A DNA stretch of 6,617 nucleotides from Methylococcaceae bacterium (GCA_013140465.1 JABFST010000307.1:1-6617), one strand, 5' to 3'; shown: positions 1 to 6,537, counted from the first letter of the stretch. The notes: generated from the sequence alone by a model not told the origin. Program-made: numbers and translations.

Positions 1-53
1 TTCCGCGCTTTTTTGTTGCTCTCAAAACTTTCTGCGCCTTGTCTTCTTGCCAT
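1..53 (-). CDS. Partial gene start, probable RloB-like partner of the AbiL-type ATPase
   Basis: Only the first 17 codons are inside the window; the reading frame runs off the left edge. The ATG (53-51) shares one base with the TAA stop (55-53) of the upstream ATPase, giving a TAATG overlap, the classic arrangement of translationally coupled partners. The visible N-terminus is MARRQGAESFESNKKAR, short, basic and polar, with no signal peptide or membrane segment. COG1106/AbiLi-type ATPases are very often followed directly by a small RloB-family protein (AbiLii), a putative TOPRIM-like nuclease effector, and those proteins often begin with a similar basic stretch. The start codon and overlap are seen directly; the RloB identity is inferred from position only, because no diagnostic domain is visible. 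Confidence 0.6.
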   Translation of the reverse strand, partial: MARRQGAESFESNKKAR

Positions 54-1336
54 TACAACATACCTATGTATGGCACTGCACCAAACCGTCCTTGTAAATA
101 ATGCTTTTCCAAATTATCGGTAGCCCTGACATCTTTACCTTTATTGTTTTTTCTAAACTCAAGTAATGAATACAGGGTAGTGCTACCGTATTTATTTTTT
201 TCAGTAAACCAAATTTGATCACGTTCAAAAAGCTCAGCTACGGATAATAAATGAATATCGTGTGTAGCAAAAATTAACTGGGCATTATGCTTGTTTAAGT
301 CTTTATTATTAAACAGCTTGATAAAGCATTCTGTTAGCAGTGGATGAAGGCTTGCATCAAGCTCATCTATTAATAATACGCCACCATTTTCCAAGGTATC
401 TAAAATAGGCACAGAAAGAGCGAAGAATTTTTGCGTGCCTTGTGATTCATCCTCATCTAATTCAAATAATACCGTGTCTATTTCTTGATTTTCAGCATTA
501 AATTTTTTGTGACGGGATTGCAATGATTCAATCCATCCGCTTGCACCGTTATTAACCTCGTGAAGCAGTTTTTGGTTAATAGCGGGGTTATTCATAAACT
601 GCTGAGTAGCCGCATTTGTCACATCTTTATGGCCAATAGCTATGTCATCTATACCTAAGTCTGCGGTTTTAACTAATTTAAGTAATTTAGCTTTAGTGCC
701 ACTTTCTGCCATTTTTGTTATAGCAAAATTAAGGTAGTCTTCGCTTTCTAAGCCATCAATAAAATTAAAACGAACAAACCATTGCAAAATCTTCTTTGAA
801 ATATCACCATCATTTTGGTCACATTTCCAAATAAAAAGCTGATTATCGGGTACTTTTAAGCCAACACCCTCTTTAAATTTTTGCTTATTAACGTAATTTA
901 ATTTCTGTTCGCTGTCCCGCTCAAATAACCGCGCTTCTTTGCCACTTTCGTCACTAAATAACCATTCCGCATAAACCGTTGTGCTATCGGCTTCAAAGCC
1001 ATAGCGATATTTAGTATTGCCTAAAAAAAATACCATTTCAAAATAGCTGGAAGCCTGTTCCGTTTCTGTGCTTAGCCGAAACGGTTCGTGCGGCAATTTA
1101 TCGGTCGATTGGGTAATTTTTAGTTTGTTTAAAACCAGTAACCGCATAAAGGCCATTGCTTTTAAGACATTACTTTTACCGCTAGCATTAGCCCCATAAA
1201 TCACCGCGCTATTAAGCAAGTGGGTGTTCCGCACTTGAAAGCTATGGTCGCTTTCTTTGTTGGTCGCGGTGTTCATGTTAAAAGTGACCGTATCTTTGAT
1301 GGAACGGAAATTGTTGACGCTAAATTGCAATAACAT
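53..1336 (-). CDS. AAA/ABC-type ATPase, AbiL/COG1106 family, putative phage-defence protein
   Basis: This is a 427-residue soluble ATPase with an ABC/SMC-like split nucleotide-binding domain. Visible motifs, in order: the family-typical N-terminus MLLQFSVNNFRSIKD; Walker A GANASGKS (48-55); a signature-like segment around ESQGTQK (297-303); Walker B with D-loop, VLLIDELDASLHP (320-332, acidic pair D324/E325); and the H-loop histidine in FATHD (H359). About 240 residues of less conserved sequence lie between Walker A and the signature. Length and motif order fit the AAA_15/AAA_21 ATPases found in AbiL and RloB-linked defence modules, where the ATPase is thought to sense infection and control a toxic partner. 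The one-base overlap with the next gene supports a two-gene module. The start is fixed by family homology, but no Shine-Dalgarno sequence precedes it (TATTTTTACTGTT before ATG). The gene is AT-richer than its neighbours: 181-240 has 19 G/C of 60, against 34 of 60 at 2281-2340 in sufB. This suggests transfer. The ATPase family is certain; the defence role is inferred from family and context. Confidence 0.88.
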   Translation of the reverse strand: MLLQFSVNNFRSIKDTVTFNMNTATNKESDHSFQVRNTHLLNSAVIYGANASGKSNVLKAMAFMRLLVLNKLKITQSTDKLPHEPFRLSTETEQASSYFEMVFFLGNTKYRYGFEADSTTVYAEWLFSDESGKEARLFERDSEQKLNYVNKQKFKEGVGLKVPDNQLFIWKCDQNDGDISKKILQWFVRFNFIDGLESEDYLNFAITKMAESGTKAKLLKLVKTADLGIDDIAIGHKDVTNAATQQFMNNPAINQKLLHEVNNGASGWIESLQSRHKKFNAENQEIDTVLFELDEDESQGTQKFFALSVPILDTLENGGVLLIDELDASLHPLLTECFIKLFNNKDLNKHNAQLIFATHDIHLLSVAELFERDQIWFTEKNKYGSTTLYSLLEFRKNNKGKDVRATDNLEKHYLQGRFGAVPYIGML

Positions 1337-1366
1337 AACAGTAAAAATACAAATAATAAGTTAGAA

Positions 1367-1387
1367 TTTTGTAAGTTTTATACAAAA
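1367..1387. repeat. AT-rich perfect inverted repeat upstream of the defence ATPase
   Basis: A 7-bp perfect inverted repeat, TTTTGTA / TACAAAA, with a 7-base spacer lies 30 bases upstream of the ATPase ATG and about 30 bases after the sufB stop. On the minus strand the spacer region contains TATAAA, which could serve as a -10 box, but I find no convincing -35 at 16-18 bases. There is no T-run after the repeat in the direction of sufB transcription, so it does not look like a standard terminator. It could be an operator for the defence genes or a chance feature of AT-rich DNA. Confidence 0.35.
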
Positions 1388-1418
1388 ACCCAACTTAAGC
1401 AATGTTTTTTATCAACAA

Positions 1419-2867
1419 CTACCCCACCGACCCTTCCAAACTCAGCCCCAACAACGCCTGTGCTTCCACTGCAAATTCCATCGGCAGTTCCTTAAACACT
1501 TCCTTACAAAAACCATTCACAATCATTGATACGGCATCTTCGGCGGAAAGTCCCCGTTGTTGGCAGAAAAACAACTGGTCTTCGCTGATTTTTGAGGTGG
1601 TGGCTTCGTGTTCGACTTGTGCGGAAGGTTGTTTGACTTCGATGTACGGGAAGGTGTGCGCACCGCATTGGTCGCCGACTAACAAGGAATCGCATTGGGT
1701 ATAGTTACGCGCATTTTCGGCAGATTTCAACACTTTTACCAAACCGCGATAGGTGTTTTGGGCTTTACCTGCGGAAATGCCTTTGGACACGATGGTGCTG
1801 CGGGTGTTTTTGCCGATGTGGATCATTTTAGTGCCGGTGTCGGCTTGTTGGTAATTATTGGTTAGGGCCACCGAATAAAACTCGCCGACGGCGTTGTCGC
1901 CCGTCAGTACGCAACTGGGGTATTTCCAGGTGATCGCGGAGCCGGTTTCGACTTGTGTCCACGACACTTTGGCGTTGTCGCCACGGCAATCGGCGCGTTT
2001 GGTGACGAAATTGTAGATGCCGCCTAGGCCGTTTTTGTCGCCAGGATACCAGTTTTGTACGGTGGAATATTTGATCGTGGCATCTTTTAAGGCGATGAGT
2101 TCGACCACTGCGGCGTGCAGTTGGTTTTCGTCGCGCATGGGTGCGGTGCAGCCTTCCAGATAAGACACATGGCTGCCTTCGTCGGCAATAATCAGGGTAC
2201 GTTCAAATTGTCCGGTGTTGGCGGCGTTAATACGGAAATAAGTGGACAATTCCATCGGGCAGCGCACGCCTTTGGGGATGTAGACAAACGAGCCATCGGT
2301 GAACACGGCGGCGTTTAAGGCGGCGAAGTAGTTGTCGGTGTGCGACACAACAGAACCCAAGTATTCTTTAATGAGTTCGGGGTGATCGCGCAAGGCTTCG
2401 GAAATTGGGCAAAAAATCACCCCGGCATCTTTGAGCTTGCCTTTAAAGGTGGTCGCCACCGAGACGCTGTCAAACACCGCATCAACGGCAATGCCCGCCA
2501 AGCGTTCTTGCTCATCTAAAGGGATGCCCAGTTTTTTGTAGGCTTCCAAGACTTGCGGGTCGATGTCATCCAAGCTTTTTGGGCCGTCTTCTTTGCGTTT
2601 GGGCGCGGAATAATAGCTGATGGCTTGGTAATCGATAGGATCAACCTTAACAAAAGCCCAGTCTGGCGGGGTCATGGTTTGCCAATGACGGAAGGCTTTA
2701 AGGCGGTATTCCAGCATAAACTCGGGTTCGTTTTTGACTTTGGACAGCCTGTGGATAACCGCTTCGTCCAAACCGGGCGGAAAAGTGTCGGTTTCCAGTT
2801 CGGTGACAAAACCTTGTTTGTAATCTTGGTTAATTAGGTTGTTGATTTCTTGGGCACTGGCAGACAT
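1419..2867 (-). CDS. sufB: Fe-S cluster assembly scaffold protein SufB
   Basis: SufB is the scaffold subunit of the cytosolic SufBC2D complex, on which iron-sulfur clusters are built with sulfur delivered from SufS/SufE under stress or iron limitation. The 482-residue protein is full length (E. coli SufB has 495) and ends in the typical LEGSVG. The beta-helix core and C-terminus are clearly recognisable: SYLEGCTAP (C240, matching E. coli Cys254), [10 protein letters not shown] (C392, matching Cys405, the proposed cluster/sulfur acceptor) and QVEHEATTS (E419-H420-E421, matching the Glu432/His433/Glu434 region). The conserved ends [13 protein letters not shown] and [11 protein letters not shown] are intact. 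The ATG lies 10 bases after the stop of the Rrf2 regulator, with a weak purine stretch (AGAG) overlapping that stop, so the two are co-transcribed and probably translationally linked. The oddity is downstream: sufC, sufD and sufS, which normally follow, are absent, and an AT-rich defence gene comes next. Confidence 0.97.
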   Translation of the reverse strand: MSASAQEINNLINQDYKQGFVTELETDTFPPGLDEAVIHRLSKVKNEPEFMLEYRLKAFRHWQTMTPPDWAFVKVDPIDYQAISYYSAPKRKEDGPKSLDDIDPQVLEAYKKLGIPLDEQERLAGIAVDAVFDSVSVATTFKGKLKDAGVIFCPISEALRDHPELIKEYLGSVVSHTDNYFAALNAAVFTDGSFVYIPKGVRCPMELSTYFRINAANTGQFERTLIIADEGSHVSYLEGCTAPMRDENQLHAAVVELIALKDATIKYSTVQNWYPGDKNGLGGIYNFVTKRADCRGDNAKVSWTQVETGSAITWKYPSCVLTGDNAVGEFYSVALTNNYQQADTGTKMIHIGKNTRSTIVSKGISAGKAQNTYRGLVKVLKSAENARNYTQCDSLLVGDQCGAHTFPYIEVKQPSAQVEHEATTSKISEDQLFFCQQRGLSAEDAVSMIVNGFCKEVFKELPMEFAVEAQALLGLSLEGSVG

Positions 2868-2877
2868 AAATAACTCT

Positions 2878-3342
2878 CTATCGGTATAAACTGGCGACGG
2901 GGATCAGGATTTCTTGTTGCCATTGGGCATCCTGTGCGGGTATGGGGCGTATCATGTCGGCGAGGGTGACCGACTCTAGGGCATTATGGATGGTTTGGTT
3001 GATTAAGTTCCAATTACCACGGATTCCGCAGCCTAAGGCTTGGTCGCAGCCTTGTTGCGAAATGCTGCATTCGGTAATCGCGATAGGCCCTTCCAAGGCG
3101 CTAATCACGGTGGCGATGCTGATGTGTTCCGGCAGTCTTGCCAACATATAGCCACCTTTTGCCCCACGCGTGGAACTTAGCACTTTGGCATTGACCAGGC
3201 GTTTTAGGATTTTGCTGACCGTGGGCAAGGCTATCCCGGTCGCCGCTGCGATTTCCATCGCGGCGTGGACTTGGGTGGTGTCCCGGGCTATAAAGCTTAA
3301 TATCACCGTGGCATAGTCCGTAAGTTTGCTTAACCGTAACAT
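2878..3342 (-). CDS. Rrf2-family transcriptional regulator of the SUF system (SufR/IscR-like)
   Basis: A 154-residue Rrf2-family regulator with an N-terminal winged helix ([15 protein letters not shown], then the [12 protein letters not shown] recognition-helix region at 39-49 and the [10 protein letters not shown] wing at 59-68). A cysteine cluster at C92, C99 and C105 is the expected [2Fe-2S] ligand set. The following [21 protein letters not shown] is typical of the proteobacterial 'SUF system FeS assembly regulator' group rather than IscR proper. The histidine that IscR uses as fourth ligand (His107) is not at the matching place, so the fourth ligand is unknown. The ATG is preceded by a good ribosome site (AGGAG, 5 bases away). 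The gene is first in an operon with sufB, 10 bases apart, and has a strong IscR-type operator over its own promoter, so autorepression when the cluster is loaded is likely (inference from IscR). Confidence 0.95.
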   Translation of the reverse strand: MLRLSKLTDYATVILSFIARDTTQVHAAMEIAAATGIALPTVSKILKRLVNAKVLSSTRGAKGGYMLARLPEHISIATVISALEGPIAITECSISQQGCDQALGCGIRGNWNLINQTIHNALESVTLADMIRPIPAQDAQWQQEILIPVASLYR

Positions 3343-3360
3343 AATGGCTCCTATTGATTG

Positions 3361-3377
3361 AGGACTATTTTAGTCCT
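3361..3377. promoter_or_regulatory. IscR/Rrf2 type-1-like operator over the sufR-sufB promoter
   Basis: The sequence AGGACTATTTTAGTCCT is a perfect 7-bp inverted repeat around a 3-base centre. Its 13-base core GACTATTTTAGTC fits GACTRWWWYAGTC, the core of the IscR type-1 (cluster-bound) consensus as I recall it. It begins 19 bases upstream of the Rrf2 ATG and covers the predicted -10 box, the right place for repression by the gene's own product. The palindrome is seen directly; binding by this regulator is inferred from the family. Confidence 0.82.
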
Positions 3378-3395
3378 ATTTAAATCCAGAGTAAA
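3367..3395 (-). promoter_or_regulatory. Sigma-70-type promoter of the sufR-sufB operon
   Basis: On the minus strand a -35 box TTTACT (3395-3390, 4 of 6 consensus) and a -10 box TAAAAT (3372-3367, 5 of 6) are separated by exactly 17 bases. Transcription should start near 3360, leaving a leader of about 20 bases that holds the AGGAG ribosome site. The -10 box lies in the middle of the operator palindrome. Confidence 0.7.
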
Positions 3396-3398
3396 GCA

Positions 3399-3455
3399 CT
3401 AGGTTATTGCTAGGCTAATCTGCGATGGCGAGGTGCATTAAGGGCTATTGCCTAG
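3399..3455. repeat. Imperfect inverted/direct repeats downstream of the CPXCG gene
   Basis: ATTGCCTAG (3447-3455, overlapping the CPXCG stop codon) is matched in inverse by CTAGGCTAAT (3410-3419), with one bulged base and about 27 bases between them; a near copy, CTAGGTTAT (3399-3407), follows directly. The stem could shape the 3' end of the upstream operon's transcript, but there is no T-run, so I do not call it an intrinsic terminator. Confidence 0.25.
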
Positions 3456-3643
3456 TCATCATCCCGTTTGACATCCACGACATATTCGCCATTTTCATCT
3501 TCGGAAACGATGAACAAAATAGGCGCACAACACACGGCGCAATCTTCGTAATAGTGTTGCGCACCTGCCGAGGTGTCTACCAAGACATCTAGGGCTTCAC
3601 CGCAATAAGGGCAAAAAATGATGATTTCGTCGAGTGCGTGCAT
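3452..3643 (-). CDS. CPXCG-motif cysteine-rich zinc-ribbon protein
   Basis: A 63-residue acidic protein of the CPXCG-motif family, function unknown. The pairs C11-P-Y-C14 and C35-A-V-C38 (followed by C39) form a four-cysteine zinc-ribbon pattern; the DCAVCCAPI segment is the usual second knuckle in this family. The C-terminus is acidic (SEDENGEY ... KRDDD). I chose the ATG at 3643: it gives the family's normal length of about 60 residues and begins MHALDE close to the first knuckle. A longer form from a TTG at 3676 would add 11 residues inside the dehydrogenase gene. The ATG lies 2 bases after the dehydrogenase stop (TAGCCATG) and has no clear Shine-Dalgarno sequence, so translation probably depends on coupling to the upstream gene. 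A metal-binding or adaptor role is possible but unproven. Confidence 0.88.
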   Translation of the reverse strand: MHALDEIIIFCPYCGEALDVLVDTSAGAQHYYEDCAVCCAPILFIVSEDENGEYVVDVKRDDD

Positions 3644-3645
3644 GG

Positions 3646-4479
3646 CTAAACTTGTCTGAGTAGGGCATCTAGCCAAGGAATGGGCAAAATGCGCTTAAGG
3701 AAGGCGAACAAATAAGTGGGAAAGGTAACGTAATAACGCAGTTTAGGGCGTTTGGCTTCTAAGGCATGGATGACTTTATCCACCACGGCTTGCGCGGGCA
3801 AGGTAAAGGCCACGGCGGGGCCTTCTTTTTGCAAACGCGCTTCCATAGCCTGATAAGCGGGTTGGTGCTGGCTGTGGGTGGGGTCGATATGTTGTTGGAA
3901 CAATAGGTAAGAATTTTTTCTGAACTCGCTCAAAATAGGGCCCGGCTCAATCAGGGCAATATGGATGTTAGTGCCATGCAGCTCTAGGCGCAAGGTATCC
4001 GCCAAGCCTTCTAGGGCAAACTTGCTGGCGTTATAGGCGCCGCGATAACGCATCGCAACCAGCCCTAACACGGAGCTGTTGTAAATGATGCGCCCGTGGC
4101 CTTGTCGGCGCATGACCGGAAGCAGCAGGTTGGTTAGTTCGTGCGTGCCGAACACATTGGTTTCAAATTGGTTTTTGAGCACCTCGCGGCTTAAGTCTTC
4201 GACGGCCCCGGGTTGCCCAAACGCCCCGTTATTAAACAGCGCGTCACAACGTCCGTGGCTCAGTTCCAAGGCTTGCGCCACGGCGGTGCGTATGCTGTTG
4301 CTGTCCGCCAAATCAAGCTGGAGCGCCGTCAAGCCCGCTTGGGACAAACGCGCCACGTCTTCGGGTTTGCGGGCGGTGGCAATCACTTGGTGGCCCCGAT
4401 GGTGCAAGGCCAAGGCGGTTTCGTAGCCTATGCCTGTTGAACAGCCTGTGATTAGGATCGTTTTCGCGGTGCTAGTCAT
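3646..4479 (-). CDS. Short-chain dehydrogenase/reductase (SDR), classical type
   Basis: A 277-residue cytosolic NAD(P)-dependent oxidoreductase with a Rossmann fold. Visible: the cofactor motif TGCSTGIG (11-18), the A-R-K at 36-38 after beta-2 (suggesting NADP preference), D56-L-A near the adenine pocket, the NNGA motif (83-86), N108, catalytic S136 with Y149-x3-K153 at the standard 13-residue spacing, and EPGP (178-181) after beta-6. The C-terminal 30 residues are rich in aromatic and hydrophobic residues (YYVTFPTYLFAFLKRIL), as in the 17-beta-HSD-like/COG0300 branch, and may touch membranes or form a substrate lid. The substrate cannot be told from sequence. It starts 4 bases after the DUF4124 gene and ends 2 bases before the CPXCG gene, so the three are one transcription unit. 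The Shine-Dalgarno is weak (AAGAG, far from the ATG). Confidence 0.94.
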   Translation of the reverse strand: MTSTAKTILITGCSTGIGYETALALHHRGHQVIATARKPEDVARLSQAGLTALQLDLADSNSIRTAVAQALELSHGRCDALFNNGAFGQPGAVEDLSREVLKNQFETNVFGTHELTNLLLPVMRRQGHGRIIYNSSVLGLVAMRYRGAYNASKFALEGLADTLRLELHGTNIHIALIEPGPILSEFRKNSYLLFQQHIDPTHSQHQPAYQAMEARLQKEGPAVAFTLPAQAVVDKVIHALEAKRPKLRYYVTFPTYLFAFLKRILPIPWLDALLRQV

Positions 4480-4483
4480 GCGT

Positions 4484-5089
4484 TTATTGGGTCAACTCTT
4501 GTTCGGTAAAATAAAATGCCTTGCCGCTGCTGCAATTGATCAGAAAGGTCAGGGCGGTTTTGGTGCTTTTGGTGTGTAGCTCTACGGCTTCGACACGTTG
4601 GCATTGCTGGCTAGCCAAGGCTTTTTCGGCGGCCTGTTTGCGCAACAATTCGATTTCATCCAAACGCTCTTTAAATGGTTTGACCACATCCGGCAACTTA
4701 TCTGGGGCATAAGGCGGAATCGCATAAGCGGAAAACTGTTCGGGGTTGTTCTTGATTAAAAACTGATTTTTGGCACTTTGGATAACGGCAGCTTGGTTGA
4801 TTTTGGCTTGTTTTTTTTCTGATTCCGCCTTAGCTAAGCGTTTTTTATCTTTGTCGGCATCTTGTAGGTTTTTCAGGGAGCTGGGGTTGGGCCTAGCCTT
4901 TAACGGGGCAAACTTTGCTTGCCCACGCTGGGAAGTCCCCGATTTAATATTGAGTTCTTGGTTGTCCAAGCCTGTTTCGCAAGCCGTGGAACGGTATTCG
5001 GTTTTGCCGTCAGCGTCGGTGCATTTATAAACGTTAGCCGTGGCACAAGCCGAAAAAAAGCTGCCCAAAATAAGCAGTGATAAACGCAT
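4484..5089 (-). CDS. Exported DUF4124-domain protein
   Basis: A 201-residue secreted protein of unknown function. The first 18 residues are a signal peptide (MRLSLLILGSFFSACATA), probably cut after ATA; FSAC at 11-14 is only a poor lipobox, so a lipoprotein is less likely. The mature start NVYKCTDADGKTEYRSTAC (C23, C37) is the DUF4124 motif, a small periplasmic domain probably stabilised by a disulfide. A lysine/alanine-rich, probably helical stretch (about 73-108) follows, then a proline-rich linker, a charged helix (140-165) and a C-terminal segment with C163 and C186 that may form a second disulfide. I chose the ATG at 5089, which has GGGGGA 4 bases upstream and gives a clean signal peptide; the TTG at 5101 would add MGES and is less likely. 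It is first gene of the operon with the SDR and CPXCG genes. The periplasmic location contrasts with its two cytosolic partners. Confidence 0.88.
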   Translation of the reverse strand: MRLSLLILGSFFSACATANVYKCTDADGKTEYRSTACETGLDNQELNIKSGTSQRGQAKFAPLKARPNPSSLKNLQDADKDKKRLAKAESEKKQAKINQAAVIQSAKNQFLIKNNPEQFSAYAIPPYAPDKLPDVVKPFKERLDEIELLRKQAAEKALASQQCQRVEAVELHTKSTKTALTFLINCSSGKAFYFTEQELTQ

Positions 5090-5120
5090 GGATTCCCCCA
5101 ATCTGTAGTGCGGATGTAAA

Positions 5121-5142
5121 CTGGCTCATTTGGCTTAGCCAG
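5121..5142. repeat. Hairpin-forming inverted repeat between the transporter and DUF4124 genes
   Basis: CTGGCT (5121-5126) and AGCCAG (5137-5142) form a 6-bp perfect stem with a 10-base loop; a competing pairing GGCTTA (5132-5137) with TAAGCC (5151-5156) is also possible. On the minus strand the stem is followed only by TTTAC, so it is at best a weak terminator for the transporter transcript. It could equally lie at the 5' end of the DUF4124 transcript. Confidence 0.35.
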
Positions 5143-5146
5143 ATCT

Positions 5147-5175
5147 CTTATAAGCCTTAGTTTATTATAGGTTAA
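5147..5175 (-). promoter_or_regulatory. Possible promoter of the DUF4124-SDR-CPXCG operon
   Basis: On the minus strand TTAACC (5175-5170, 4 of 6 for -35) and TATAAG (5152-5147, 5 of 6 for -10) are 17 bases apart, placing a start near 5140 and a leader of about 50 bases. A perfect TATAAT is also present nearby (5169-5164) but lacks a -35 at a suitable distance. Read-through from the transporter is possible as well. Confidence 0.4.
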
Positions 5176-5176
5176 G

Positions 5177-6505
5177 TCAAGAGGTGGCGGCAGTATCTTC
5201 TTGATAACGGCGGCTGGCCCAAACAAACACGACCGCCGTTACTAGCATCAGTGCCGTAAAAAACCAGAAATAATCCGCCCCAACCAGCTTTAGCGTGCCG
5301 TCATCGTTTTGGATGAAAAAATTGACGGCGCTGGTGATTAAATTGCCCGCCGCGACCGACAAAAAATACAAAGCCATCACCATCGATTTCATCGCTACAG
5401 GGGCTTGGGTATAAGAAAATTCCAAACAAGTGATGGACACCATCACTTCGGCAGACGTTAAAATAACATACGCCAACAATTGCCAGCCTATATTCGGAGC
5501 CGCACCCACATCCAATTGCCTTTGTATGCCGCCCGCCAAGGCAAAGGCCAGCACCGCCAAAAACAAGCCTATGCTGATTTTGCGTAAGGCCGTCAGTTTA
5601 AAGAATCGGCCCAGCAACGGATAAACGCCATAGGAAAATAGCGGCACCAGCAACATAATCAGCAACGGGTTTGCGGCTTGGATTTGCGACGGCAACAGTT
5701 CTATCCCCCAAAGCCAACGATCCATTTTTTGCGCTTGTATAATCCAAGAAGAGCCTGTTTGGTCAAACAACGCCCAAAAAATAGTGATAAACGCATAAAT
5801 GCCCGCCAATTTTGCCAGCACTGCCCAGCTTTCGCGGTTGAAGAGTATGCGCATCGCCATGCGCCCGGCGGGTGGCTTGTGGATAAAGCGAAACCGCCCG
5901 CCCCAAAACACCCCGGTTGCCAACAGCATCAACAAGCCCGGCACGGCAAAAGCAGCCGCTGGGCCATGGTGTTCCAATAGCCAAGGCGTAGCCAACATGG
6001 ATGCAAATGCGCCGAAATTAATCGCAAAGTAAAACCAACTATACACCTTAGCCAGCAAATGGCGGTTAGCGTCGCCAAACTGGTCACCCACATGCGCTGA
6101 CACACAAGGCTTAATGCCGCCCGAACCCAATGCCACTAGCGCCAAGCCCAGTATTAAGCCTGTGCGGGTGTCGTCTATGGCTAACGCCAAATGGCCTAGG
6201 CAATAAAATAGCGACAAGCCAATAATAGTCCGATACTTGCCTAAGCACACGTCGGCAAGCAAAGCCCCCAGCAGCGGCATAAAATAAACCGATGACACAA
6301 ATAAATGAAAATAGCCTTGGGCATCTTGTTCTGACAAATGCGCGGTTTGGCCTGAGGCGGTGAGCAGGTATTGCGTCATATACACCACCAGAATGGCACG
6401 CATCCCATAATAACTAAAGCGTTCAGCGGCTTCATTGGCAATAATGAACGGGATGCCCGAAGGCAAAGTGCTGATGGCATCGGCTTGGGTTTTGTAACTG
6501 CGCAT
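5177..6505 (-). CDS. POT/PTR2-family proton-coupled oligopeptide transporter (MFS)
   Basis: A 442-residue inner-membrane symporter predicted to import di- and tripeptides with protons. About 12 hydrophobic segments are visible, so the extra helix pair of many bacterial POTs (near 500 residues) is probably missing. POT landmarks: ExxERF in TM1 (E25, E28, R29), R36, GGIKP in TM4 with K132, the PTR2 signature FYFAINFGAF (158-167), FWALFDQTGSSW in TM7 (243-254, with D248 where GkPOT has Glu310) and LEFSYTQAP in TM10 (E362, matching GkPOT Glu413). The TM7 segment is closer to mammalian PepT1 (FWALFDQ) than to the usual bacterial form. The ATG at 6505 has AAAGGG upstream and places TM1 correctly. 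It ends in TGA 87 bases before the next gene. Exact substrate range is unknown. Confidence 0.94.
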   Translation of the reverse strand: MRSYKTQADAISTLPSGIPFIIANEAAERFSYYGMRAILVVYMTQYLLTASGQTAHLSEQDAQGYFHLFVSSVYFMPLLGALLADVCLGKYRTIIGLSLFYCLGHLALAIDDTRTGLILGLALVALGSGGIKPCVSAHVGDQFGDANRHLLAKVYSWFYFAINFGAFASMLATPWLLEHHGPAAAFAVPGLLMLLATGVFWGGRFRFIHKPPAGRMAMRILFNRESWAVLAKLAGIYAFITIFWALFDQTGSSWIIQAQKMDRWLWGIELLPSQIQAANPLLIMLLVPLFSYGVYPLLGRFFKLTALRKISIGLFLAVLAFALAGGIQRQLDVGAAPNIGWQLLAYVILTSAEVMVSITCLEFSYTQAPVAMKSMVMALYFLSVAAGNLITSAVNFFIQNDDGTLKLVGADYFWFFTALMLVTAVVFVWASRRYQEDTAATS

Positions 6506-6537
6506 GGTGTTAGCCCTTTCGGTCAGTGGATTTTGTT

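Noticed and set aside
1337..1418. Remnant of sufC after sufB
   Set aside because: The gap is AT-rich, and no frame resembling an ABC ATPase start is visible; there is no sign of a broken sufC in this window.
1402..1704. 100-codon plus-strand open frame opposite the 3' end of sufB
   Set aside because: It lies antisense to unmistakable SufB coding sequence, has no family features, and its serine/cysteine-rich translation is typical of a reverse-strand shadow.
3644..3676. Upstream TTG start extending the CPXCG protein to 74 residues
   Set aside because: The extension lies inside the SDR coding sequence, and the ATG at 3643 gives the usual family length and the tight TAGCCATG junction.
5090..5101. 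Upstream TTG start for the DUF4124 protein
   Set aside because: The ATG at 5089 has a purine-rich ribosome site (GGGGGA), whereas the TTG would place that site inside the coding region and spoil the signal peptide start.
5121..5156. Intrinsic terminator of the transporter gene
   Set aside because: Stems are present, but only three T residues follow on the minus strand and two pairings compete, so I report it only as a hairpin repeat.
4900..5226. 108-codon minus-strand open frame spanning the transporter 3' end and the DUF4124 5' end
   Set aside because: It overlaps two well-supported genes in another frame; the DUF4124 frame has a signal peptide and domain motif, while this one has no recognisable content.
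5678..6032. Open frames of 77 to 100 codons on the plus strand, and one on the minus strand, within the transporter gene
   Set aside because: All are out of frame with a clearly conserved POT protein, and none has a ribosome site or family motif.
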